DNA from: Argentina anserina
Taxonomy: Eukaryota; Streptophyta; Magnoliopsida; Rosales; Rosaceae
Direction of reading: 5' to 3'
Assembly (NCBI RefSeq): GCF_933775445.1
Contig: NC_065875.1
Span: 23,993,555 to 24,057,554, forward strand
Length of the DNA stretch: 64,000 nucleotides
The notes beneath the pieces were generated by a model. It was not told the origin of the DNA. It made no database searches and saw nothing but the letters and a program-made list of their open reading frames with translations. Shown here one piece after another: positions 37,190 through 48,754 of the stretch. The translations under genes were made by a program, and so were the position numbers. Position 1 is the first letter of the stretch. Each line of letters starts with the position of its first letter.

Positions 37190-38533
37190 TAGTATTTCAC
37201 CGGTTTCCACCCTCCAAATGTGTTTCATCAAGTCTCTCTGGAGCTCTCGATGGATGTAAGCGGATTCGAGATCGGCAACACGGTCGTGAAATCGTTGTAT
37301 ATTGGCTCAATCTCTACTGATTGGCTGAAAAAGAACTCGATTCCCTTGTGCATTCACCGACCCATCATAAACCCGAAAAGCCCTCGATGGGTTTTGCAGG
37401 TCTTCTTCTTTTTCCTCATCCTCTCCCTCTTCCTAATATTCCACGTACTCTTCCTCAACAATCATGTTATGCAATATAATGCAAGCTAACATGATGGTAG
37501 TCATTATCGATTTGTGGTGCAATGTACAACTATGACGTATAATTGCCCATCGAGATTGCAAGATGCCAAATGCCCTCTCCACGTCTTTCCGGTATGCCTT
37601 TTGTTTCTTTGCGAAGAGCTTATTTTACAGCGTATGGGGAATAGAAATTGTTTTGACAAATGTAGTGTATCTTGGATATATTCTGTCAGTCAGTTATTAA
37701 GTTGTGGTGTACCTCTGTCCGTGGACTTCGAAGACAACAGTTAGGCCTCTTCCGACAAGGATCTTTGAGAACAGATTCGATAGGTGAAGCACATTAATGT
37801 CAATTTTAGCTCCTAGACACCCAAAACAATTGTGTCATATCTACATATCATACGAGGTCACCGCCTCTAGGATAATCGTCAGACGACTCTTTTGCCCCGA
37901 GTATGCCCCTTGATAGGCGGTTGGGCAGTTCTTTCACTCACAGTACATGCAGTCGATGCTTCTAATCATACCTGGAAAACCTCGGCATTCGCCTTTAGCT
38001 AGTAGTCGCGCAAGGTATGCCGGTGTTGGAATGCGGAGGTATCTTGGACCATAGAGGTGAACCACTTAGTTGCAAAACTCCTTCATACATTCCAGGGTAG
38101 TCGATTCCCATATTCTTGTAATTTCAGTACACTGATATGCGGCTGACCCGTATGCTAGAATTCATAGAGCCCCAATAATCTTTTGTTGGGGAAATAACCT
38201 TAGCAAACCAGTGGGGTCTTCTCTTTGATGCCAAGACAGGTCATGGTTGCAGAGGTCCGTCATGATAATGTTGAATCGGTCTCTGCTCATCCTGTACTTT
38301 TGGCGAAAGTCTTAAGCGTCGAAAATTGAACGTTCGATGAAGTAATGAGATTGCGTCCCCTAGATAGCCTCTGACGTGACTTATTCGGTTTTTTACCGCG
38401 ACGTGAACCGTTTGATCGTGTTGTGCTTTTTCCATGACCACCTGATTGACGAATGATTGCTCCATATCGTCATCCTCTTCTTGTTGACGTTGTCTCAGCC
38501 TGAAAAAATTGTGGAAGCTAAAAGAATTCATCA
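37190..38533 (-). pseudogene. PIF/Harbinger DDE transposase, heavily mutated
   Basis: The minus strand from about 38533 reads as a Harbinger transposase: N-terminal EEDDDMEQSFVNQVVMEKAQ, then DRFNIIMTDL, a GFPGMIRSIDCMYCE block with the first catalytic Asp, KIDINVLHLS with the second Asp, and RKDVERAFGILQSRWAI with the catalytic Glu. It ends near LQRDLMKHIW. At least seven stop codons and several frame changes break it, so it cannot make transposase, although the DDE residues are still readable. It converges on the ORF1 relic, so the two probably form one dead element. Terminal inverted repeats were not identified. Confidence 0.85.
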
Positions 38534-38651
38534 GAGTGATGAAAAAAGAAATGTTGCTAAGTGTTTAGATTGAAGTATGAGTTATATGCTCGGATTCTTC
38601 ACAATGGTGTGAGTATAGAATGAGTGATATTAGACGTTTTATAACAAATTG

Positions 38652-38894
38652 GTCGAAAATCTTACCATAAATCTGGTCCAATTATTTTGTCGACACTGAC
38701 ATGTGGCAGTGACACGTGTCAATTCTCTATTAGTCGAAAATCTTATCAGAAATCTACTCCAATTATTTTACCGATAATGACACGTGGTAGTGACACATGT
38801 CAATTCTCTATTAGTCGAAAATATTATCGGAAATTTTGGATAATATAGAGTCGATAACGACACGTGGCACATTATTATTGGTTTTAAATATATC
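38652..38894. repeat. 81-bp tandem repeat, three copies
   Basis: The motif GTCGAAAATCTTA restarts at 38652, 38733 and 38814 (period 81 bp). Each unit includes GACACGTG(G/T) near its middle, so several CACGTG or ACGTG cores occur at regular spacing. The third copy is more diverged. The array is just upstream (in transcription sense) of the dead Harbinger transposase and may be its subterminal region. Confidence 0.75.
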
Positions 38895-39732
38895 CAGTAA
38901 AAAATTTAATCGTTTCAGAACAAGGTAAAATTGAATTGCTCAAACAAATTGTGAATGAGTGTGTGAAAAAATCGATTTTCTTGAGAAAAATATAAAATCG
39001 ATTTGCTTGAAGCAAATTTTATTTTTGAGACCTCGTTTTGTTTGAAGAAATCCATTTTATAAGTGCGGATGCTATAATATTTCAAAAAATAAAAAGAGTT
39101 AATAAAGAAAATTTTCGGTTAAGCAACATAACACATGTGGCGCCATGCATAGGATTGACATAGAGTTTTGGCACCGGTGATGTGCTCCCAACCCATAAGA
39201 TGTAGTCATGGAATGAAGCTAAACATTGCAAACTTACCGTAATCAAATTCTCACAACAATTAAAATTGAAAGAAATCAATTTGTTGAATTTCAACGATCA
39301 ACAAAAGCTTTCAATTAAACATAAAATAAATTTGTAGATCCAAACCAACTCTTTCTTTCTTTCTTTCTTTTTTTGAATAAACAAATCAACTCTTTCAGGA
39401 ATACAGAATTCTCTTAAAACTATAAGGCCGTGGCGTAGAGGACTTTGACAGTTTATCAGTTTGTAAAAAATTCAAAGTATCAAATTTTTATAATAACACT
39501 TGTCAAATGACGATAGGTTCTGGTCAGCCATAGCTAACCGTGTGTGGTGTGCTAAGTATTCTCCCATTAGTATTCCTACGAGTAACATTTTCTCGAAAGT
39601 TTTCGTTTTAGACAAGCACCAATATAAGGACCCCAATATAAACATTTCATATAGGCGATCTGTTGTTTAATTTCAACAATTGATTCAAGTTCTATCAATA
39701 ATATTTAGATATATATATATATATATATATTA
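38895..39732. other. AT-rich spacer
   Basis: No gene was recognised. The stretch ends in a (TA)n run at about 39709-39731. Confidence 0.4.
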
Positions 39733-40160
39733 AAGTGTGCATAAATATAACAAAAACTGAATTTGTTGGAATTGTTAAAGATTTGTTGGGTCATTTGGAT
39801 GACCAAGGTTCAAATCCCACCACAAGCATTCTTATTTTTATCATGAGTTTCTCTCCTTATATATATATTAAAGTGTGCATAAATATAACAAAAACTGAAT
39901 CTGTTGGAATGATTGAGGAGTTGTTAGGTGCCTTGGATGACCAAGGTTCGATTCTCACCATTAGCACTTTCATTTTTATTATCAGTTGTTGCGTGTCCGC
40001 GTGTCCAATTCAGACACTCATGTGTCTGATTCATACACTCGCGTGTCCGATTCCGATACTCGCGTGTCCGGGTCGTGTCCAAATTGAGTTCGTGTGTCCG
40101 TGTCCGTGTCCATGTCGGACAGCCAATACGGACCCTAAAAGCCGTGTCCGTGCTTCATAG
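39733..40160. mobile_element. Truncated copy of the GTGTCCG-type hAT element
   Basis: It contains two partial copies (39733, 39869) of the AAGTGTGCATAAATATAAC unit, then a GTGTCCGTGTCCG-rich tail ending CCGTGCTTCATAG at 40160. That tail is the same end as the complete element at 40508-41208. No left terminus was found. Confidence 0.65.
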
Positions 40161-40500
40161 GTGATAGTTAATGTCACAGGTAGTGTGACGGGAAACTAAT
40201 AGTCACACTACCAGTCACATTAACTTTGTTCTATGACGAGTAATGTGAGGGGTAGTATGATGAGTGAATTGGAAACACAAGGTTGGAATTTGGATTTGTG
40301 ATGGGCACCTAGAGAATTGTTATGAGCACCCATGTCTACATCTTCCAGGCGCGGTAGTCGACACCGCCAGGGACAAGCTCGCTCACATTCTCTCCAGTGC
40401 GACGTCATAACTCAAGAGGAAGCGGCGTCAGAGGAGCGCACTAGCCCGGTCCGGTGCTGCTGACGTCGTAGTTGGAGTTGTCAGTGCCGTCGGAGCTTTG
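40161..40500. repeat. Dispersed repeat module, copy A
   Basis: 40165-40336 shares with 42160-42352 the blocks GTGTGACGGG, AACTRATAGTCACACTA and a GGGCACCTAGARAA...GGCACCCATGTC-like end. 40337-40500 is a GC-richer stretch with no recognised product. The complete hAT element at 40508 inserted at its right edge. Confidence 0.55.
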
Positions 40501-40507
40501 CGAGTGC

Positions 40508-41208
40508 CTAAGTAGCACGGACACGGATACGGACACGAGTGTCCGTATTGGATACGATTCGATACGTAGACACATCATATAAAAATTGTTTTAGACACGG
40601 ACACGTGGTGGACACGTCAATTAAATATTATTTTTAATATATATATATATTTAAAAAAATTAATTTATAAATTTTAAAGTATTTAGATGTATATATATGT
40701 CAAAGTGTGCATTAAAATGATGAAAACATAACTTGTTGGAATGACTAAGGACTTGATAAGTACATTGGATAACCAAGGTTCGAATCCCACCACAAGCATT
40801 CTTATTTTTATCACGAGTTTTTCTCCTTGGTTATCCAATGTACTTATCAAGTCCTTAGTCATTCCAACAAGTTATGTTTTCATCATTTTAATGCACACTT
40901 TGACATATATATACATCTAAATACTTTAAAATTTATAAATTAATTTATATATATATATAAGTATCGAAAGTGTGTATAAATATAACAAAAACTGAATCTG
41001 TTGGAATGGTTGAGGAGTTGTTGGGTGCCTTGGATGATCAATGTTCGAATCTCACCATAAGCATTTTCACTTTTATCATGAGTTGTTGCGTGTCCGCGTG
41101 CCCGATTCAGATACTCGCGTGTCCAGGCGTTTCCAAAGTGAGTTTGCGTGTACGTGTCGGTGTCGGACACGCAATACAGACCCCAGAAGTCGTGTCTGTG
41201 CTTCATAG
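40508..41208. mobile_element. hAT-like element (701 bp) with 8-bp target duplication and internal palindrome
   Basis: Termini CTAAGTAGCACGGACAC at the left and GTGTCTGTGCTTCATAG at the right form an imperfect inverted repeat. Identical 8-bp flanks GCGAGTGC occur at 40500-40507 and 41209-41216. Subterminal regions are rich in CGGACAC and GTGTCCG. There is no transposase. The centre contains a perfect inverted repeat, listed separately. Confidence 0.88.
40657..40946. repeat. Perfect 122-bp inverted repeat with 46-bp loop
   Basis: 40657-40778 is the exact reverse complement of 40825-40946 over all 122 bases. The 46-bp spacer is CACCACAAGCATTC-containing unique sequence. Its arms include the AAGTGTGCATTAAAATGATG unit related to the AAGTGTGCATAAATATAAC repeats nearby. 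A transcript of either strand would fold into a 122-bp perfect hairpin. Confidence 0.95.
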
Positions 41209-41216
41209 GCGAGTGC

Positions 41217-41737
41217 AAATCTGGGTGAGGTTGTTTAATCCTCATATCTGATCTGAATCTAGATGATATATATATATATATTGGCTTCAGTGGTTGACAT
41301 GGAACATGATCGAAACCCAATCTCTGAGCTTTGTTTAACGACCTCCCCGGGGTACTTGGCGACCGAAATACAATCGTCATCGTCGTCAGAATCCAGATGA
41401 TGTTGAAGTAGCATTTGAAACTTGAGAGCCATGCTTTGATTCTTGTCTCGGAGCTCTAGGCCTAGTGCAACGACATCGTATGCCAATCCTCTTCCCAACC
41501 TCGGGCTATTGAGAAAGAAACGGCCGACTACGTCATGTCAATTTCAGAACGAAGGTGAGTGGGTGGCATGAATCGTAATTCTTACAAAAATAGAGGGCAA
41601 CACTTTATCACATTTAATTGGATGACTTTTTTCTAATTTGCAAATCTTGTTTGATTTTTTTTTTATAAATACATGTATGAAAATAGACTTTGTTATGAGA
41701 CGCCCTTAAAATTAAAATTAATTCTATTAATCACATG
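41217..41737. other. Spacer with one unrecognised minus-strand frame
   Basis: 41259-41498 (minus) encodes a 79-residue peptide with ordinary composition in its first two thirds (segments YDVVALGLELRDKNQSMALK and YPGEVVKQSSEIGF). It is not simple-sequence, but I do not recognise it. The frame runs into a (TA)n tract and lacks support for splicing. A captured gene fragment is possible. Confidence 0.3.
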
Positions 41738-42352
41738 TCACACTCGTTGTCACACTACCTATCGCAATATCTGTCACACTAGCTGTCACACTACATGTCA
41801 CAGCCCATGTCACACCCCCTATCACAACCATTGTCACACTACCTATCAGACCAAATATCACACTAACTGTCACACTTGTTGGCGCACTGTTTTATGTGAC
41901 TATGTTGTGACAAAAAGAAGAAGAAGAAGAAGAGAAGAAGAAAATAAATAGAAATAACGAACATTTGTATATTGTTATGTGATCTTGAATTTTTAAATCA
42001 ACTAATATGATCCAAATAACGACACTCATGTTATCGTACAGAACACCACACATCATACTACCTGTCACACTACTATCACAATATCTATCACAATATCTAT
42101 CACACTACCTGTCACACTACCTATCATACTACATGTCACACCACAAATTCAGTATGACTGATAGTGTGGTTGTTAGTGTGACAAATAATGTGACGGGTAA
42201 ACTGATAGTCACACTAACTTTGTGTTGTGACATGTAGTGTGATGATAGTGTGACATGTAAAAACTGAAATTGAAGAAATAAAAAAGAAATAGCAAATAAA
42301 AAAACAAAATTTCTGATGTGGGCACCTAGAAAACTGCTCTAGGCACCCATGT
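41738..42352. repeat. TGTCACACTACC minisatellite arrays and dispersed repeat module, copy B
   Basis: 41738-41885 and 42046-42145 consist of imperfect ~10-14 bp units of the form TGTCACACTACC. 42160-42260 holds the same words in the reverse sense (GTGTGACA). 42190-42352 repeats the module seen at 40165-40336. The arrangement suggests a palindromic mobile repeat of unknown class. Confidence 0.6.
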
Positions 42353-43637
<1,285 letters not shown>

Positions 43638-44977
43638 ATGATTGGAGGTGCTCGTGTGAGGCTGAACAGGTGGCAGCAGGCGGCGGTGGCGGTTGGGTCG
43701 GCGGTGGGGGCATTGCTGGACCCAAGAAGAGCAGACCTGATAGCAGCTCTGGGGGAGACAACTGGGAAGCCGGCATTCGAAAGAGTTCTTCAGAGGATGA
43801 AGACTAACCCTGAAGGCAGAGTAAGCCCCTCTTTTGTATCATCACTCAGATCAAATTGATATGTTTCTTTTATGCTGCTTTTGTTAGAAAATGAAGTTTG
43901 CAATGTTTTAAGGAGAATTGTTTAGGGCGTAGGGATTAGCATACCTAGGAAAGGTGTAATGGGATTAAGAATAGCGTTCGTCAGGGTTTCTTGTAAAACT
44001 GGCAATGGTGTTTTGTTCGTGTTGCTGATAGTTGTGTGGTTTTTCTGTTGGATGTTAGTGGATGAACTACTGCAAAACATGGAATTAGGCACGGAAAGAC
44101 CATTGGGTTGTTGCATGATATATAGTTGCAGTATAGCATTAGGGTCACCTAGTGATGGAGTTATAGATACGTACACATTCGGTTAGTATCATCTAGTACG
44201 CAAAATGCAGCCTCTACTGAGGTGGTGTTTCATATGTAGTTAGCTGCTGTGCAATTGTATTTGCAACTAATTATGGACTGTAGGTGGCTCCAAATTACAA
44301 TTTTATATAGAATGAGATCTGAATGACATTTTGTTTGAGATCATGGAGCAAACTCTGTTTGCTTCTTCACCTTCTTGAAAGCCATCTGCGTAGGATGTGT
44401 AAAGACTAACAAACATCCTTCTTTACAGGCCATTCTGTTGGAGCGACCTCGGGTAATATCTGCAAATGTGGGTCATGCATGGGATCTTCCAGCGGGCACG
44501 TTTTGTGCTGCGTATGCAAAGTTCATGGGATCTAGGAACTTCTCCCCTGATGACCGACCACCAGTGCGTTTCATGGAAACAGATGAACTTGCGTATGTAG
44601 CCATGAGGGCTCGTGAGGTACACGACTTCTGGCACACCCTTTTTGACCTTCCGACAAACTTGATGGGTGAATCAGCACTCAAAGTAATAGAGTTTCAGCA
44701 AATGTACCTTCCCATGTGCTTGATGTCCGTTGTAGGAGGCTCTGTGAGATTCAATGAGAAGCAAAGAAAATTGTTTTTCCAGCACTACTTTCCCTGGGCT
44801 GTTCGAGCTGGTATGCAGTCAACAGATCTTATGTGTATTTACTATGAGAAACACTTTCATGAGGATTTGGAAGATGTTCAGAGAAAGTGGGGTATAACTC
44901 CTGCTCCTGCTGTGTTTAAACAAACCCAAGCATCAGCAGCTTCAGCTGGTGTAGCGAAGAAACCAGAGATTTATTGA
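43638..44977 (+). CDS. COQ4: Ubiquinone biosynthesis protein COQ4, mitochondrial
   Basis: Two exons, 43638-43820 and 44429-44977, encode 243 residues. The start at 43638 gives [14 protein letters not shown], matching plant COQ4 beginnings. The zinc-ligand signature HDxxH...E is complete: His126, Asp127, His130 and Glu142 ([18 protein letters not shown]). COQ4 is needed for coenzyme Q synthesis; it supports the CoQ-synthome on the mitochondrial inner membrane and is linked to C1 decarboxylation and hydroxylation of the ring. The C-terminus carries an Ala- and Ser-rich extension ([13 protein letters not shown]). From memory Arabidopsis At2g03690 is the counterpart and lies beside SPIRAL1 (At2g03680), as here. 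Confidence 0.95.
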
Positions 44978-45756
44978 GCACATGTACCACAAGATTTGCT
45001 TGAATATTGTGTTACTTAAACAATTTTATGTGTACTAGTCATATGAATTAAGCAAGCATCCTTGCTAGTAACTTCAAAGTTTCTAGAGGAAAGATTACTC
45101 AATGGAGGAACCAGTTTGTTGTATAGTTTCGAACCTTCATCACATCAAAAGCATATTTCCTCAATAACATGAAATCTGGTTTTGTGATTTAGCATTTCCA
45201 ATTCTTCCTTCTCTTGAGTTGTTCTCTTAAAATGTTTAGGGGAAACAGTCGCTAAGGTATAACAAAAGCACCATCGTAGGGATAAAAAGAACTTGGAGCA
45301 CGACTGTCGGTGACGATAAATCTTTGGACCAAAATGACAAGAGCTTCGAGCAGCAAGAAGCTGGACGTTGGAGAAGGGGAAGGGTTAAAGGTTATCAAAA
45401 CCTATATTTTCCTTTTATGGTTGGTCCGTCCGTCCCAAACAAAGCAGACAGAGCCCCAACTCACCTCACAGTGCAACAATTACAATATTCTATCAAATAG
45501 ATTCGACACAGAAGCAACAAAGTAAAGTACAAACAACATCAAGCATGCACTTAAAAACTCTTTTGTTCATTACAAACAAATCTGAATCAGATGTTCAAGC
45601 ATCTAAAATAGAGCACTGCTAATTGAATAATCCCAACAACCACAACACCTATAATACATTCCCATGAGCCATCAACTTTTCATTGTTTATATAAAGGATG
45701 AAAACATTCCTCATCCACTGTAAATGTTCCCCAAACTAAAGATACGAACGCATGTC
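44978..45756. other. Convergent region between COQ4 and SPIRAL1-like
   Basis: Both 3' UTRs must lie here because the genes converge. No other coding or RNA feature was recognised. Confidence 0.5.
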
Positions 45757-46824
45757 TCAGTTGCCACCTGGTCCACCAAAGAGGTAACCCAGAGACGATC
45801 CACCACCTGGGGCAGAGTGGACCTTAGTTGAGGGTCGATCCTGCAGAGCAAGAAGATCAATATGAACGTCAGTATGATACATAATGGAAGAGATGGAAAA
45901 TGAAATTACCAACCAACAATAGTCACAGGGCATGACTGCATGAGGACAATTAAGGGTGGCGGGAAGAAAAGTAAACCGATTCCAGCAGCAATGAAAATAG
46001 GTTTCACCAGTCTTACTATAATATCATATCTTATATCTATTCATATCAAACAGCTTTCTGGCTTCGGAGCAACTACTTTCTTTAAAGACTTAGCACCCAT
46101 CATGCAAAACTGTAAGAGTATTGACTTATCATAATATAAGTAGCCAGTTAAAAAAAATAACTCTAAGAAGGTGACTTAAGATATTGCATTCATGTCCACA
46201 TTGGAAATTCCATTCACCAGTACTCAAGTGAGAAGGAAGGCTCACGACTACCTATCTGCTACTCTAGAAGGACGAAGAGAGGGCTTGGTTAGGTGGAGGA
46301 AGGTGGAGCGAAACTGTAAAAAGTAAGATGTCATGCAGAAGAGAAATTTTGCGAGATAAATTTTCACAATTTTTCCCTGACAAAGAACCTTTGAAAAGCT
46401 TGCTACATTAGCAATCAAGAACCACTTTTACATGCTTGTTATATCCTATGAATAACATTGAATAAGATGATAGAACAGTATGTTTGACTGAAAAAAGAAA
46501 AAAGGTATGAACATTTTGAGGAACATAGGAATCAAGGTTAGAGAAACCTACCGTAATGAAGTTTCCGGTGTTTTGGCCATCAGCACGCATGTAGTTATTT
46601 GTAGAAGTACTATTGATACCAGCAGGAATCTGCTTGGTGATATCTACTGATTCAGGTTTGGGAGGGGGAGGAGAAGCAGTTGGTTTGGGAGTAGGTTCAT
46701 TCACAGCCTGCACTTCCTTTGGGGCAGCTCGCACATTGTTTGTGCTTGGCTTTGGAGCCTCTCCACTCCCAAAAAGATAATCCAAGGAACTCTGACCCCC
46801 ACCACTGCTGACTCCACGACCCAT
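45757..46824 (-). CDS. SP1L: SPIRAL1-like microtubule-associated protein
   Basis: Coding exons 46552-46824 and 45757-45840 give 118 residues. The N-terminal repeat (MGRGVSSGGGQSSLDYLFG) and the matching C-terminal repeat (GGGSSLGYLFGG) are the family hallmark; the Pro-rich middle (SPPPPKPE) is variable. SPIRAL1 proteins bind the plus ends and lattice of cortical microtubules and control anisotropic cell growth; loss causes helical twisting. A 5'-UTR intron is likely, with donor at 47602 (GCAG|GTACTC) and acceptor before 46838 (AACAG|ATTTG). From memory the Arabidopsis paralogues sit in all three segments homologous to this block: SPR1 At2g03680, SP1L1 At1g26355, SP1L2 At1g69230. Confidence 0.95.
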
Positions 46825-48754
46825 ATTCTTTAACAAATCTGTTACAAGCAGATGCTTAGAATGCATATATAGGAAAAGAAACAAACTTGTATATGTAATC
46901 AACATAAAAATCAAGGTAAATAAACAAAGCATTAACAAATTGAAGGCAGAATACAAAACACTTAGCAGGCCAAGCTAGCTCGTACATTAGATGTTTCTGC
47001 AGCACACAAGAACGTCTATCTCTTTTTTTCCCCTACCTTTTTTGAGTGTCAAAGATCTTTTTCTTGTTTCTACAACCAGTATCCTACCACCATAATCGAT
47101 TACGAAAACTTTTAACAGCTTCATTTGTAAGATCATAAGTACATTATAGCCATAGACACAAATTCAAGCTTATACCTATACAGTTTCAGTCCTCCACCAC
47201 ACGCAATCGAAAAAAAGGATCCTAATTTCATAAAACAGAACACTAAAACCTCACAATTCCATTAAAAACACAGTGGATTAAAGGCTCTACATGCAAACAA
47301 GTTCATCCATATAAACACGCACAGTAATTTCAGCAAAAATCAAATCGAAAGCAAACAGAAATGTTTCAATCACTCACTAACACAAATCAATAAACAGATC
47401 TACCAATTCAAAACGCTAATTATCATTACAGGTGCATAAATCCGCCACAAAATCCAGTGACAAAAGCTAAGAAAAGCATCAAATCAGACACAGTGAAATA
47501 GAATACGAGAACGGAAATTGAAAGCAGAAATCTCAGCGATTGTAACACCGGAAAGCATATCGGAGAGAAGAGGCGGAGATCTAGGTTTAGAGGTGGAGTA
47601 CCTGCCGGTAGTTGAGATCAGATTAATGATGAGAAAGCTGGAAGCAGAGAGAGAGAGAGAGACTGCACTTTGAGCTACTCTACATATACCACCTCACTCA
47701 ATCTTACTTTTATAAACTTTCATTTAATTATTATTTTTTAATTTAAGTTGATGAACTATTTTCAAGTTTTTTTATTTTTTATTTTTTTCATGGGACTCAA
47801 ACTCATTATAATCTATTGATCTTAACTTGAAAACATAACATATTTTTTGCACTAATAGAATAAATGAGCTGATGAAGCAAGTGACAGAAAAATGATGAAC
47901 CTAACCGTAGAAATGAAGCATATCTGGTCCTAGAATAGTGCAATAATGTAGTTTGTTGTCAATAATAGTGAAGTCTCTCAAATGATTAAATATAAGTATA
48001 TTTATCTTCTGTAGTTGCTTGAATAATTTTTCTTTATAAACCTGCTTCAACAACATTTAAGAATCTAGAATATGATACTCCTTGTGTTTGAACATCTAAC
48101 AATTGTTTTAGTTCTTTGTTTTTTTTGTTTTCCCGATTGTGAATCATACAAAAGAAATTTTTCTTTCATATATAATTCTGTGTTTGTAGGGAAAAGGAAT
48201 ATAATTAAAAAATATTGCCCCATATGTTCAATTATATATGGCATCCCCAACCAAACACCCACCAATGATGTGTGGTATACTTTGTATTCTTCTATTTGAT
48301 TTGAATCATTTGATTGAGAAAGAACATTAAGCCAGTGAGCCAGTTGGCACGTTCATCACTTCATCTTCAGGCTTGGCCAACTTAGGGTGTTGTTGTTTAG
48401 ATTTTCAGAAGAATAAATGAAAAAGGACTCCTGCCCATGATAAGTTCAACCTAATTTCGTGAGTGTTTAATTTTGTTTTCGTTCTAATTTACCTTACTGG
48501 TAAGTGATAACATAACATATCAAATTGTGTGACCAACGAGACCAAGGAGAGGTAAACACTATTCTAGTACCAGAATACCAGATATGCTTCATTTTATACA
48601 CTTTCATCGAAAAAAACCAGAGGTAAACACATTTTATACAAGTTTTGATGCCTTGGACACTTTACACTCAACAATATGAAACCTATTATGTTGTAGACTC
48701 TTTATAACATTCCTACATGGCTACATGTAATCTGGTAGGCAATTGGGGCTCAAC
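46825..48754. other. SPIRAL1-like 5' leader and promoter, then spacer
   Basis: 46839-47602 is a probable 5'-UTR intron, and 47603 to about 47690 the leader exon ending upstream in a (GA)n tract near 47648-47660. The remainder to 48754 is AT-rich with the methylesterase 3' UTR at the right end. No further gene was seen. Confidence 0.5.

Noticed and set aside
41738..42145. Regularly spaced short repeats suggestive of a CRISPR array
   Set aside because: Units are 10-14 bp, imperfect, contiguous without unique spacers and lie in a plant nuclear genome. They are a minisatellite.
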